A stretch of 64,000 bases of DNA. Origin: Fomitopsis serialis (lineage: Eukaryota; Basidiomycota; Agaricomycetes; Polyporales; Fomitopsidaceae). The DNA is taken from positions 310,001 to 374,000 of the forward strand of contig NW_025954973.1 in the NCBI RefSeq assembly GCF_022376445.1, in the 5' to 3' direction. Below, in pieces: positions 48,315 to 57,668 of the stretch (the stretch's first letter is position 1; each line of letters starts with the position of its first letter). The position numbers and the translations under genes were made by a program. The notes beneath the pieces are model-generated. The model was not told the DNA's origin. It ran no database searches and worked only from the letters and a program-made list of their open reading frames with translations.

Positions 48315-49269
48315 TCAAGCCTCAGGCTCCCAGGTGAGCAGGCGACGAGCAAGCTCGTCGTCGCGCTTGCCCTTGATGTCGTGGTAGATCCTCGCTCCGG
48401 CGCGGAACGCGGAGGGGGCGTCGTGCGCCAGGCCCTTCCAGCTGACCTTACGGCGGGCAAGCTCCTCGAAGTCCTCGCGTCTGCCGTGGCCCCTGCCGTC
48501 GGAGTGAATGACGTGTGCGTCGTGCTCAGAACTCCCCCCGGTGATCTTGCTGCGTCTGCCGTGTCCCCTTCCACCGGAGAGGGCGACATGCGCGTCGTGC
48601 GCCGAGCCTCCCGCGGTGATCTTGTGGCGCCGGGCAAGCTCTTCGTCGCGCCTACCGTGACCCCTCCCGCCGGAGTGGGCGACATGCGCATCGTGCTCAG
48701 AGCTCCCCCCAGTGATCTTGCTACGTCTGCCGTGTCCACCGGAGTGGGCGACGTGCGCGTCGTGCGCCGAGCCTCCCGCGGTGATCTTGTGGCGCCGGGC
48801 AAGCTCTTCGTCGCGCCTGCCGTGTCCCCTCCCGCCGGAGTGAACGACGTGTGCGTCGTGCTCAGAACTCCCCCCGGTGATCTTGCTGCGTCTGCCGTGT
48901 CCCCTTCCACCGGATTGAGCGACATGCGCGTCGTGCGCCGACCCTCCCGTGGTGATCTTGTGGCGCCGTACGAGCTCCTCCGAATCCTCGCGCCCGGCGT
49001 GCGACTTGACAAACCTGAAGTCGGCGCCGGTCTGCCATGTGCGGCTGCCCTCCGGGATGGCGTGTGCCGCGTGCACGTGCGGATGGTGCGCGACAGTGTT
49101 CTCTGGGCGGTGCGTGTGGTGCTCGGGCACGCTGCTTGTGGATGAAGGTCAGTCATGGGCGAGTGGGTGGAGTAGTATAGACTCACCTGGCGGAGTTGAC
49201 GGGCACGGCTACGGCGGACGAGACCGTGGCGAGGGCGGCGGCAAGGATAATGAAAGCGGAAGTGCGCAT
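48315..49269 (-). CDS. Secreted dibasic-punctuated repeat precursor A (Kex2-processed type)
   Basis: Predicted 299-residue secreted precursor. Exon 1 is 49187-49269 (83 bases), intron 49132-49186, exon 2 48315-49131; the sum is 900 bases. Signal peptide: MRTSAF then a hydrophobic core (residues 5-22). After a His-rich pro-segment (32-55), RR at 83-84 opens a repeat array. Peptides of type HKIT(T/A)GGSAHDAHV lie at 85-107, 142-162 and 197-219, each followed by RR. Peptides of type SKITGGSSEHDAHV lie at 110-132, 165-187 and 222-244, each followed by RR. Short acidic spacers (DEELA, EDFEELA) plus RR separate the pairs. A single 27-residue peptide (256-282, starting KVSWKGLAHDAPSAF and ending DIKG) is followed by KR, DDELA, RR and a short tail LLTWEPEA. 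Every bounded peptide ends in Gly before the dibasic pair. Secretion and Kex2/Kex1 trimming are inferred; the product role is unknown. No CaaX, so not a lipopeptide pheromone. Confidence 0.8.
48450..48962 (-). repeat. Coding tandem repeat inside precursor A (165-177 bp period, 3 copies)
   Basis: Three near-identical units of 57, 55 and 59 codons, each encoding one HKIT peptide, one SKIT peptide and one acidic spacer with their RR sites. The middle unit has lost two codons (GHG instead of GRGHG). DNA similarity between units is very high, which suggests recent expansion or homogenisation. Confidence 0.85.
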
Positions 49270-49536
49270 GGTTGTGCAGAGGGGTGGGTGTGAGAGATGA
49301 GACCAAGGATGAGGTTCGCAGACAGTCGTGGAGGAAGTCGTGAAATGTAGAGGGGCGTAAGAGAAATGAGAAAAGACAACAAAAATCAGGCTGTGTGCGC
49401 GGTGTCCATTGGTTAATGGGAATGTAATGACTGATAGTCCGCCTGCGACTCACCGACCGGCACCGATTCTTGAGTTGTAGGGTTGAGCGAAAGAGCGAGA
49501 GAGCTGAGCTGGGGTATCTAGCTGAACCTGCGCAGG

Positions 49537-49543
49537 CTTTATA
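49537..49543 (-). promoter_or_regulatory. TATA box of precursor A
   Basis: TATAAAG on the minus strand, 268 bases upstream of the ATG. The same heptamer lies 269 bases upstream of precursor B, within a well conserved stretch. The conservation between copies supports it as a core promoter element. Confidence 0.5.
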
Positions 49544-51163
49544 CTGCGTCTCTGGCGCCCCTCGAGGGCTTTGAGAACTACACGTAAGTGGACCCCATGT
49601 GTAGCCCACGCCGATTGTGACCGTGCGGTGCTGCGGTACTACTCTGTCAATCAACGTGAACACCCTAGTACGACGCATCATAGTGTTTGGGTAGCATCTC
49701 TCCACCTGAGACGTGGATGAGGAAGTAAAGGCCTCTCTAGAAACAGACATTATCCGGATTCGACGCTTCATGCAAAGACGAAAAGCAAACACCGTCCACA
49801 AAACTTCCAGAGTTTGACAGAGGTCCAATTGTAGCTCGTCGAACAACTGGCGAGAATGCACCAGGCAACGCACTAGCAGACATGCTCCACATCCACAAGT
49901 TGTCCAGCGTTACTGCTGATGATCGAAACATCCAGTTGTTCACAAACGGCCTTGCCGGTTTTGAGCATTCGGCGAGAACAGACCGTTGGCGCTGCATTCT
50001 TGCGCGATCCCAAAAGTCGTGGATACATGCGGAGGACGACAATGCTCCGGCATATGGTCTGTGGCGTGTGTGTTTCTGCGTTACACGATCCGCACGTCAG
50101 AAAAACATCTAGACTCAGGCTGCCATGGTTGAGCTATCAGCGTGGGCGGTCTCGCGCGGCCTGCCCAACAGGTACTGAATCACGCGTCCTTCAGTACGCG
50201 GTAGGCACAAGGGTGTTCCTAACCTCATGTCTAACGAGATGATCTAGCCTGAAAGTGGCCCGGGCACGCGTCCAGAGAGACGCACCGATGCAATATGAAC
50301 GAGGTCTCTGGAGTTCAAGTTGACGACCTGAGGCACCGCCCCTATCTTTCACTGCCAGTGGTCGAGCGCCGGGGCGACTTGGACGCTTCCTGCCCATCGG
50401 TACGTCCCTGTGATGGGGCACCCGACGTCGTACAGCCTCAGAGATGAGGGACAACTGAGGCGAACGGCCGTTGAGAAAGTGTGTGAGGACGTGGATTTTG
50501 ACGAAATGGGTCGAGGCCGCCGGTACCTGTGGCACACTTCATCACGTCGAAGCTATGCGCTCAACTTGGTATCGAGACGTGCAGGACTGTCGTTGTAAAG
50601 TGGAAGTGGAAGGCAAAGTCAGTAAGTCGCAATTAGTTGAATTCTGGGCTCAGGCTGCGAGTCTGGGTTACATAATCCGCCATCAACCTCGTAGATTGCG
50701 ATCTGCGCACTGTGCGCGCGTCGGGAATAAGCCCGTTCTCTCTCGATGTGACACTGACAATATTTGCCAGCGCCGACACAGCAGAACTAACCCTTTTGAG
50801 GGTTTTTGTCCGCGGGTGCTGGTCAAGCCAGATTCTAGCGATAAGCAGTGAGCACAATTAACCGACATTTCCATCCTGCGTTCGCAGCGGCGCCAAGCGG
50901 CATAGCCTTCGACAGTGTTCAGTAGACAGCTCAGGTCCAGCAGGTTAGGGTAACGACACAACCGCGACGAGACACATGTGTGCTGAGTCTCAACAGCTAT
51001 GAGCCTCAGGCTCCATGGTTGAGCTCCTCAACGAGCGAATAAATTCTCTACTTCTCTACGGTACTGACTATACACTGGCACCGCATAACAAGCACGTTCG
51101 TCAATAGACGGTATACACAACGTAGTCCCCGTCAACGACATGGCTATGGCGCTCGTCCTCGGT

Positions 51164-51907
51164 TCACACGCCGAAGTCGTGAGCGACCTTCACTCCCGCG
51201 TGGAACGCAGCGGGAGCATCGTGCTCCAAGCCCTCCCAGTTGACCTTGCGGCGGGCGAGCTCGAGGTCGAGGTCGTCCTCGCGCTTGACCTTGAAGTCGT
51301 GCCACACCTTCACGCCCGAATGGACGGCAGAGGGGACGTCGTGCTCCAGACCCTCCCAGTTAACCTTGCGGCGGGCGAGCTCGCGCTCGAGGTCGTCCTC
51401 GCGCTTGCCCTTGATGTCGTGGTAAATCCGCACACCCGTGTGGAAGGCACTCTTAGCATCGTGTCCCAAGGCATTCCAGTTGACCTTGCGGCGGGCGAGC
51501 TCGAGCTCGCGCTCATCCTCGCGCTTGCCCTTCACGTCGTGCCACACCTGCACGCCGGAGTGGAACGCAGCGGGGACGTCGTGCTCGAGGCCCTCCCAGT
51601 TCACGGCGCGGGCCATGAACTCCGACTCGGGCTCCATGTCCCCGCGCTCGGCGAGCGACTTGACGAGCCCGACGCCGTTGTGCCACACGCCGCCCCAGTT
51701 GACCGCGCCGCTCCCTTCGGGAGCTGCGTCGCCGCCGGCGCGCAGTCCGTTCCGGACATGCGTGTCGAAGGGCAGGCTGGATCTACGGTTAGGCGGGATC
51801 GAGGGATGAGGTGAGGGAACTCACTGAGGAAATGCGATGGGCACTGCCAGGGCCGGCGAGACAGTGGCGGCCGCGACGGCGAGGATAGCGAAAGCGGAGG
51901 TGCGCAT
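51164..51907 (-). CDS. Secreted dibasic-punctuated repeat precursor B (Kex2-processed type)
   Basis: Predicted 231-residue secreted precursor, paralogue of precursor A. Exon 1 is 51825-51907 (83 bases, as in A), intron 51777-51824, exon 2 51164-51776; the sum is 696 bases. Signal peptide: MRTSAFAILAVAAATVSPALA, then VPIAFPHLPFD. The repeat peptide has the pattern K-V-N-W-x-x-L-x-H-D-x-x-x-A-x-H-x-G-V-x-x-x-H-D and is 27 residues long. Bounded copies lie at 125-151 (then KR 152-153), 165-191 (then KR 192-193) and 205-231 (the C terminus). A less bounded copy at 85-111 precedes KR 112-113, and a degenerate one starts near 53. Between copies lie acidic 9-residue spacers (EDERELELA, EDDLERELA, EDDLDLELA) followed by RR. 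This is the layout of fungal Kex2-processed repeat proteins (KEPs). The peptides are rich in W, H and V, with regular hydrophobic spacing. Function unknown; candidates include surface-active, antimicrobial-like or signalling peptides. Confidence 0.8.
51167..51607 (-). repeat. Coding tandem repeat inside precursor B (~120 bp period, 4 copies)
   Basis: Four units of about 40 codons encode the 27-residue peptide plus KR, acidic spacer and RR. The last unit ends directly with the stop codon. Units differ at several amino acids (WHD/YHD/AHD, HDVP/HDAK/HDAP), so they are less homogenised than the array in A. Confidence 0.85.
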
Positions 51908-52175
51908 GGTGTGAAGAGGGGAAAGGGAGTGGGTGAGAAAGGTATTAAGGGCGAGGTTCGTGGACGGTCGTCAAAGAAGTCGTGAAGCGTAGAGTAGCGG
52001 CGGAGAGAAGACAATAAAAAATCAGGCTGTAGCGTTGTCTAGTGGTCAGTGCGAGCCTGACATTGCGATTGGGTGGGGCCACGACTCACCGACCGGCGCC
52101 GATTCTTGGGCTGGAGCTTAGGCGAAAGAGTGAAGAGAGCCGAGGAGCTGGAGTACCTGCCTTCAGACGTGTGGC

Positions 52176-52182
52176 CTTTATA
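52176..52182 (-). promoter_or_regulatory. TATA box of precursor B
   Basis: TATAAAG on the minus strand, 269 bases upstream of the ATG, in a block conserved with the copy A promoter. Confidence 0.5.
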
Positions 52183-53400
52183 CTGTGTCTCTCGCGTCCC
52201 CTCGCATGTATTTGGAAAAGCCAACATCGGCCTGCCCGGTGTTCAGGCCAGCGCTGACTCACTGTGAACATCCCATGCCATGATGCGGATCTGTCAGTGT
52301 TCAACGCCCTAGGGGGCGGCAAGATCAACAGGTTTGGGTACCAACCCAACATCTGACGTGGATGAGGAGATGAAGGGCTCTCCGTAACAAGGGCGTTGAC
52401 ACGCTGCTGGAATACCTCGCTTCCTACGTGAGCGTAGGAGAACGAGGAGCACCGCTGTTTACCCAAGGTCTCCCTTCCCAGTCGAATACCGGCTCGGGTT
52501 TCGTCGAGCAATCCGCAAAGATGCCGGGGTTGCATCCGCAGGAACGTTGCAGCTGCAACTTGTTCAACGCCGGGAACCATCGTTTACACACATGATCGAA
52601 ACATACGATAGTCCACAAACGGCCCAGTGTCCAGTGTTTCGGCGAGAATATGCCGACCGTGTAGCGTCCCCGGCGCGATTCAGCGGCAGTAACCTACAAG
52701 ACTGCTTCGGAACACAACCTGCGGCGTGAAGAGAGCTAAGTGAGAGCGAGCGCTGTTATACAAAGAGAACGCGCACGTCGAAATGTTACTAGGCACAAGC
52801 GGTCTCGCGCGGCCCGCCCAGTACTCTCCATACAATCCCGGCGTCCGTGCAGCTGGTATCCATCACCCATCTTGGCAGGACGCTGTACGGGACCGCATAG
52901 AGTCCCTGACGCGCGCTCGGTACGTCGGCATGCACAGTGGTCCCAATCTTGAGTTCGTGTCTCAAGGATATTTCGGGTGGCACGCGCCGTTCGGAGGGAC
53001 GTATCGATACGATCTGAACGAGCTCTCCCCGGGTGTGCGTCTGCTTGAGGCTGCGAAGGCGCCGAACCGCTCGTTGGCTGTGGCCCGATGTCAGTGGTCG
53101 AGTGCGGCGAGATGGATGCTTCCTGTCCAACGGAACGTGGTTTTGATGATGAGAGCGCTTGAAATTGCATAGCCTTGGGAAACGCGTCGTAGATGGACAG
53201 TTGAGTGGGAGGTTGCTGAGGATGAGGAATCGAGCAAGGACGCAGAACCCGATGGGATATCAGTAGCCGTTGTAGAGGCCGCCGGTACCTGTGGCATCAT
53301 GGTGAAGCTGTGTAGTTGCTTGAGCATCGAGAAGTGGCACAAGTAAAGTGAAGGCGCTCCTGTGGAATGAGCATCCGAGTGTGCGGAAGCGATATATGCG

Positions 53401-54352
53401 CATCTAGAGCCTGAGTCCAGCGCCGAACAAAGCAAGAGCCCGAGTGGCTTCCTCGTGCTTCCCCCCTACACGCCAGTTCCTCATGCCCTACATCCAGAGT
53501 CAATGCGAAGACCGCTATGCGGGACTAGCTTCAGCATTCACAGTTGAAGGTGAAGTTGGCCCATGTGCATGAAGTCGCGAGTGGGGACGTCTCCGTGCCG
53601 TTGGCTGCAAGTTCAAATGGGCGTCTGGATTTAGGCCGGCGGCGGCGCCACAACACAGCAAGAAGCATGCCGCCACTGAGCGGTGCGGTATACGAGGTGC
53701 GGTCTAGATGACACAGTTCGAGTATGAGGTCTGACGAAGGTGCCATGCCATGCAAGGCTCGTTATCGCGCTCTGAGTGGGGTGTTCAGCCTGTCCCGGCG
53801 GCCCAGCGTGAGTGCAAACTTGACTATCCAGCGCCCGACTCTCGGAGAACGCAAGCCCGTTCCATGGGTACGCAATAGACCTCCGACAGGGCAGCATGCC
53901 GCACTGGTGTGTGTTGTCTGCTGCAGAGGGAGTTGTGGCGACTATCTGGCTGGGAAACATCGATAACGCTTGGTTTCCAGGGTCGCAACGGCGCCAAGAC
54001 TCAGCTGCCGGCCAGGCCGCCGCTTCGTGGCAACGTGACCTATTGTGCATAGGCGGATTGGTGGGTGGACCCACGCAGGTCGACGCCTCATTGAGCAGGT
54101 TGCCTTTCCAGGAAGGAGATTTGCCTTGCAAAGGCAGGTACGCCCACACACACAAACAGACGCCCACCAATCCCCACTCATCCGTTTTCGTCAGAAAACC
54201 AATCAAGTGTCCCACGCATCGCGACCTCGGACTGCTGCTCTGCGTATATAAACCCCAGGGCCCGGGGCACTTCTCCCCCCATCACCGGAACGCAGTTGAA
54301 CTTTCCCCCCATCTTCTCCCCGCGCCCCGAACCAACTTTCCGCTCGCCGAAC
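53401..54352. other. Intergenic and clp1 promoter
   Basis: No gene seen in 53.4-54.2 kb. The right end is the clp1 promoter: TATATAAA at 54245-54252, about 100 bases before the ATG, then a C-rich leader. The minus-strand open frames here are probably accidental. Confidence 0.4.
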
Positions 54353-55589
54353 ATGTCGACCTTGCCTCACTTCTTGGCTGGCGTCTCTGACCTCGAGGGT
54401 ACCATGCCCTCTTCCACCTCCACTCCCACTCCCACTCCGGACTCCAAGAGTTCGAGGAAGTCTATCCTCCCTGGCGTTCTCAAGTCCGTCGCCTCGCGCC
54501 GCCGCGCTGGCGCCAACGAGCTCCCGACTTCGCGCTACTCCGAGGCTCAGCAGCAGCGCCTGCAGAAGGCCAAACGCGTCCATCGTCCTCTCCCTGGCCA
54601 GCGTTCCGCGCGCAATGCTGCCGTCACCGCTGCAGCCTTCAAGGCCGAGTTCCGCCTCCCGAAGCCCGAGAAGGCTCCTGTCGTCGACGTCGAGATGAAG
54701 GACGTCGCGCCGGAGCAGGAGCCGAGGCAAAGATCTCCATCGCCATCCCGAGGCGGCTCGCCCGCCCCAAGTACAAGCGCGTGCCGATCGAGAAGGCGCT
54801 CTTCATGAACGAGGACTTGAAGGACGTCCCGATCGAGTACATCCAGGATGAGTTGGCGCGTAACGGGGACAAGTGCGTACACCACTCTCTCTGGTCTTTG
54901 GCTTAGTTGCTTACATGTGCCTTCTCTTCAGGTTGCTCAGCGTTCTCGAGCACGTCGAGGTTACCCCTCCCCTCCCCACTTCCATCCCCGAGGAGATCAC
55001 CGTCGACGTCAGCGACGCCTCCGCCGACCTCCCCACCCACATGCTCGCCGTCTACAAGAAGGACCTCCCCGAGGGCCAGCGCAACATTATCACCATGCTC
55101 GCCGCGCACCAGTGCATCTGGGACACCAACTGCGCCCACCTTCCGTCCCTCCCGCCCTCCACGCCCACTGTTTCCGCGATTCCGACGCCGGAGGCGCCCG
55201 CCCGTATCACCGTCCCCGTCGTCCCGCTTGGCCTCCCGAGCCCGGAGCACTTCCGCGAGCTCATGTGCTACATGTACACCAAGCGCGCCGACGAGCTTCT
55301 CTCCGAGCTCCTCCCTGCACCACCACCGAGCGCAACGCAGGGCCAGGACGCGATGGACCGCTACGCGCGCAGCCTCGCCCGCGAATATGAGCGCGCCGAC
55401 CTTCTCAAGCGCATGTCGCGCGTGCAGGGTGTCTGGCGCAACGCCTGCGCGTTGGGCGTGTTCGACGACGGGCTGTGGGGCATGCTCGACCTCGCCTGGG
55501 ACGTGTACGGCAAGGCCGTCATGACCGACGTTCCCGACAAAGCGACGCCTGTCTGGGAGCCTTCGCTGCAGTCGGTCTCGTTCCGGTGA
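54353..55589 (+). CDS. clp1: Clp1 (clampless1) sexual development protein
   Basis: Best match in the window to Clp1, a nuclear protein required for clamp cell formation and A-regulated sexual development in Coprinopsis cinerea and for dikaryon growth in Ustilago. Exon 1 54353-54872, exon 2 54932-55589. Features: Ser/Thr/Pro-rich N terminus, basic segments (SKSSRKSILPGVLKSVASRRRAG; RYSEAQQQRLQKAKRVHRPLPGQRSARNAAV), VVDVEMKDV, PRRLARPKYKRVPIEKALFMNEDLKDVPIEYIQDELARNGDK, VLEHVEVTPPLPTSIPEE, PTHMLAVYKKD, WDTNCAHLPSLPPSTP, VPVVPLGLPSPEHFRELMCYMYTKRADELLSELLP, and VQGVWRNACALGVFDDGLWGMLDLAWDVYGKAV. The frame must gain one base near 54720-54728 (VAPEQEPE-AKISIAIPRR); the exon sum plus one is divisible by three. 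A TATA box lies about 100 bases upstream. I recall the family pattern well, but the name rests on that recall. Confidence 0.8.
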
Positions 55590-57668
55590 ACGTTCCTCGT
55601 CCATCTCATTCTGTTCGCCGTCGCCGTCGCGCCGCTTTCTCGTCCATCCTCATCATCGTCACCGTCGCATCTTTTCCGTTCTTGGGTATCACTCATTCGC
55701 ATGACTTGAACATATGCCTGTAGCATCTAGCATTGTATGTCACATCATCACTCCCTCCTCTCTGTCTCTATGCTCTGCGTACCATACTGTATGCCTTTAT
55801 ATCTACCTTATTCCTTTCAATAGAATTCTCCGTTATGGAACATCATATCCGTGGAGGCCTAGAGTGATCTCACAAGTTCGAGGCTTCACCCGGTTTCTTC
55901 GCCTAGATGAGAACAAGGCACGTGACATTAACCAACATCGTGTCTTCCTGGTCAGCAACGGTACGTGTCTGCCACACGGGTAGGGCACCTTCCGAATCAG
56001 TCAACTACATCGCCTTCACATTCACAATATGACGACGATGCGACCATATGTAGTAGTTCATAATATGCCTCGGTACTACGACAGGAACGACGATGTAGCT
56101 AAGACGAACTCCCGCCATGAATCCGAGTTTCTTCTCTTCCGCCCGCTTGCATCCACCCGACGCAAGCCTCTCGGCAGCCTTGACCCACGCGTGTGCAGTG
56201 GCCAAGCTCAAAGGCGCATCCAGCGATCCCCTTTGGGACGCTCCCGAGCTGATACAAGCATAGACGGATCAGGCCGAATCCGCGCGTCCTATGTCCATGC
56301 ATCTGATCGCGCGGGCGCGCAGGCTGCGGGTTCTTCTCGGCGGCGCGCAGCTATTCCGGGCTACAGCAGAACGGAGTAGTGCCCAGGACGACACGAGCTT
56401 GATCGCCGGTCCGAGCTCGAGTCCGCCAGCGCCAAGAGGGAGTCGCTGAGAGTGAAGATGGAGAGGAGACTAGGTTTGGGGAAGAGGTCGACTTGGCAGA
56501 TCGGTGACGACCGTGTTGCGCTGCGACGCGTGCGCCCGGACACCCCGGACGAGCACAGGGTGGTGTGGGAAGGATCGCCAGACGGCATGATGTGACCAGG
56601 ATGCGAAGATGGAGATGCGCGAGACACGAATCTCGGAGGCAGAGCCAGAGTCGCGCCCACGGAGGAGCGGTGGCGACAGAGTTCGGCCTTGGTCTTCCTC
56701 CACTCGGCGCGGGCAACCTCCGCATGTGCAGAAAGAGACGGCAGCATCTTCCGGGTGAGCAGTCTGGCTGACAGCATCATGATATACGGATTGAGTTTGG
56801 AGTTTGCGCCGCAAGCAAGGCGAGGAAGCAGAACTCGTGTTTGCGCAGGGACCACTTCCTGGACCACACGCACGTATAGCTGTTGTTCGCATCGACATCC
56901 GTGCATGCACACTGCGTTGGAGCCGAAAGTCTGGTAGGTTCGACACAAAAGTCTGGAGCCATACGGGTGGCAAGCGGCTGGCCTATAGTCGTGGAGAGTC
57001 CGCGCCTGCGACAGAGGATCGTGGAGCTGCAACTGACACCTGGACCCTAGCAACGCGCTGCGAAGATATTCTGCAGACATGGGATGGCAAGACGCACCTC
57101 CCCCCTTCACCCGCAGCGACCCACCATTGCTTCCCCGCCCCACCTCAGCCCGTCCAAGGCCCACACCGGCAGGAGACAGTCGAGTTGCAGCCCGGGTTGA
57201 CAAACAATGCAGCGAAGGCGAACAAAGGCGGGACGCTGCCACAATCAATCACTCAGGGCGCAGAACGAGAGAAGGCTGGATTAGGCGCCGGTGAGTGACC
57301 GCGGTTGGAGGACGATCAGCCTCGAGGCTGATCATGGCCGCTCAGTTTGGCCAATGGGCTCCGGCAGATGCAGTGCGACCCTCACGCTGGCATCTTGCTG
57401 GCATCCCTTCCTGCCCCCGCTCGCCGCCCTTTCCTCCGTTCGCCCACCGTGGCGCAGCGCACAGGGGCTCCTTATTATGTCCTGCTGAGTTTCCCTGGCC
57501 ACAGCCATCCCCACCGCTGGGCCCCCACCGCTGGCTTGCTTCCGTCGAGGCCACGCGCTCCAAACGTTCCGGGCAGACACGGAGAGTTGGTGTCGATCCG
57601 GCTAGTCGTTCCAGAAGGGCATCGGGGCAAGGGAGGAAGGTCAGTGCTCCTTGCATACGTGCAGGCTC
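55590..57668. other. Gene-poor stretch between clp1 and its paralogue
   Basis: About 2 kb with no supported gene. The first part holds the clp1 3' untranslated region. Overlapping open frames on both strands at 56.3-57.3 kb show no domain or coherent splicing. The end is the promoter side of the next clp1-like gene. Confidence 0.35.

Larger units (their letters stand above)
47940..50640 (-). repeat. Tandem-duplicated unit, copy A (~2.7 kb)
   Basis: This unit matches 50.65-53.40 kb in the same orientation. Shared landmarks are AGATTGCGATCTGCGCA (47998 and 50693), the whole signal-peptide exon and promoter (49187-49560 and 51825-52200), GCGGTCTCGCGCGGCC (about 50142 and 52799), and GCCGCCGGTACCTGTGGCA (about 50515 and 53278). 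Offsets are 2.64-2.76 kb, so the copies lie head to tail with many small indels. The unit carries one repeat-precursor gene. Confidence 0.7.
50650..53400 (-). repeat. Tandem-duplicated unit, copy B (~2.75 kb)
   Basis: Second, diverged copy of the unit described at 47.94-50.64 kb, same orientation and landmarks, including the 83-base signal-peptide exon, the promoter with TATA box, and the far upstream GCCGCCGGTACCTGTGGCA string. Divergence outside the gene is considerable, so the duplication is not very recent. Confidence 0.7.

Noticed and set aside
47904..49145. Long plus-strand open frame (413 codons) and a minus-strand frame of 582 codons over the same repeats
   Set aside because: Both are shadows of the repeat array in precursor A. 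Only the frame chosen has a signal peptide, an intron phase shared with precursor B, and peptides homologous to B.
48450..51607. Direct repeats that might suggest a CRISPR-like or satellite array
   Set aside because: The periods (about 120 and 165-177 bp) are multiples of three and lie wholly in coding exons with conserved protein sequence. The organism is eukaryotic.
51164..51907. Precursor B as a mating pheromone gene
   Set aside because: Basidiomycete pheromone precursors are short and end in CaaX. This protein has a signal peptide and dibasic repeats and no CaaX, and no STE3-type receptor is seen nearby.
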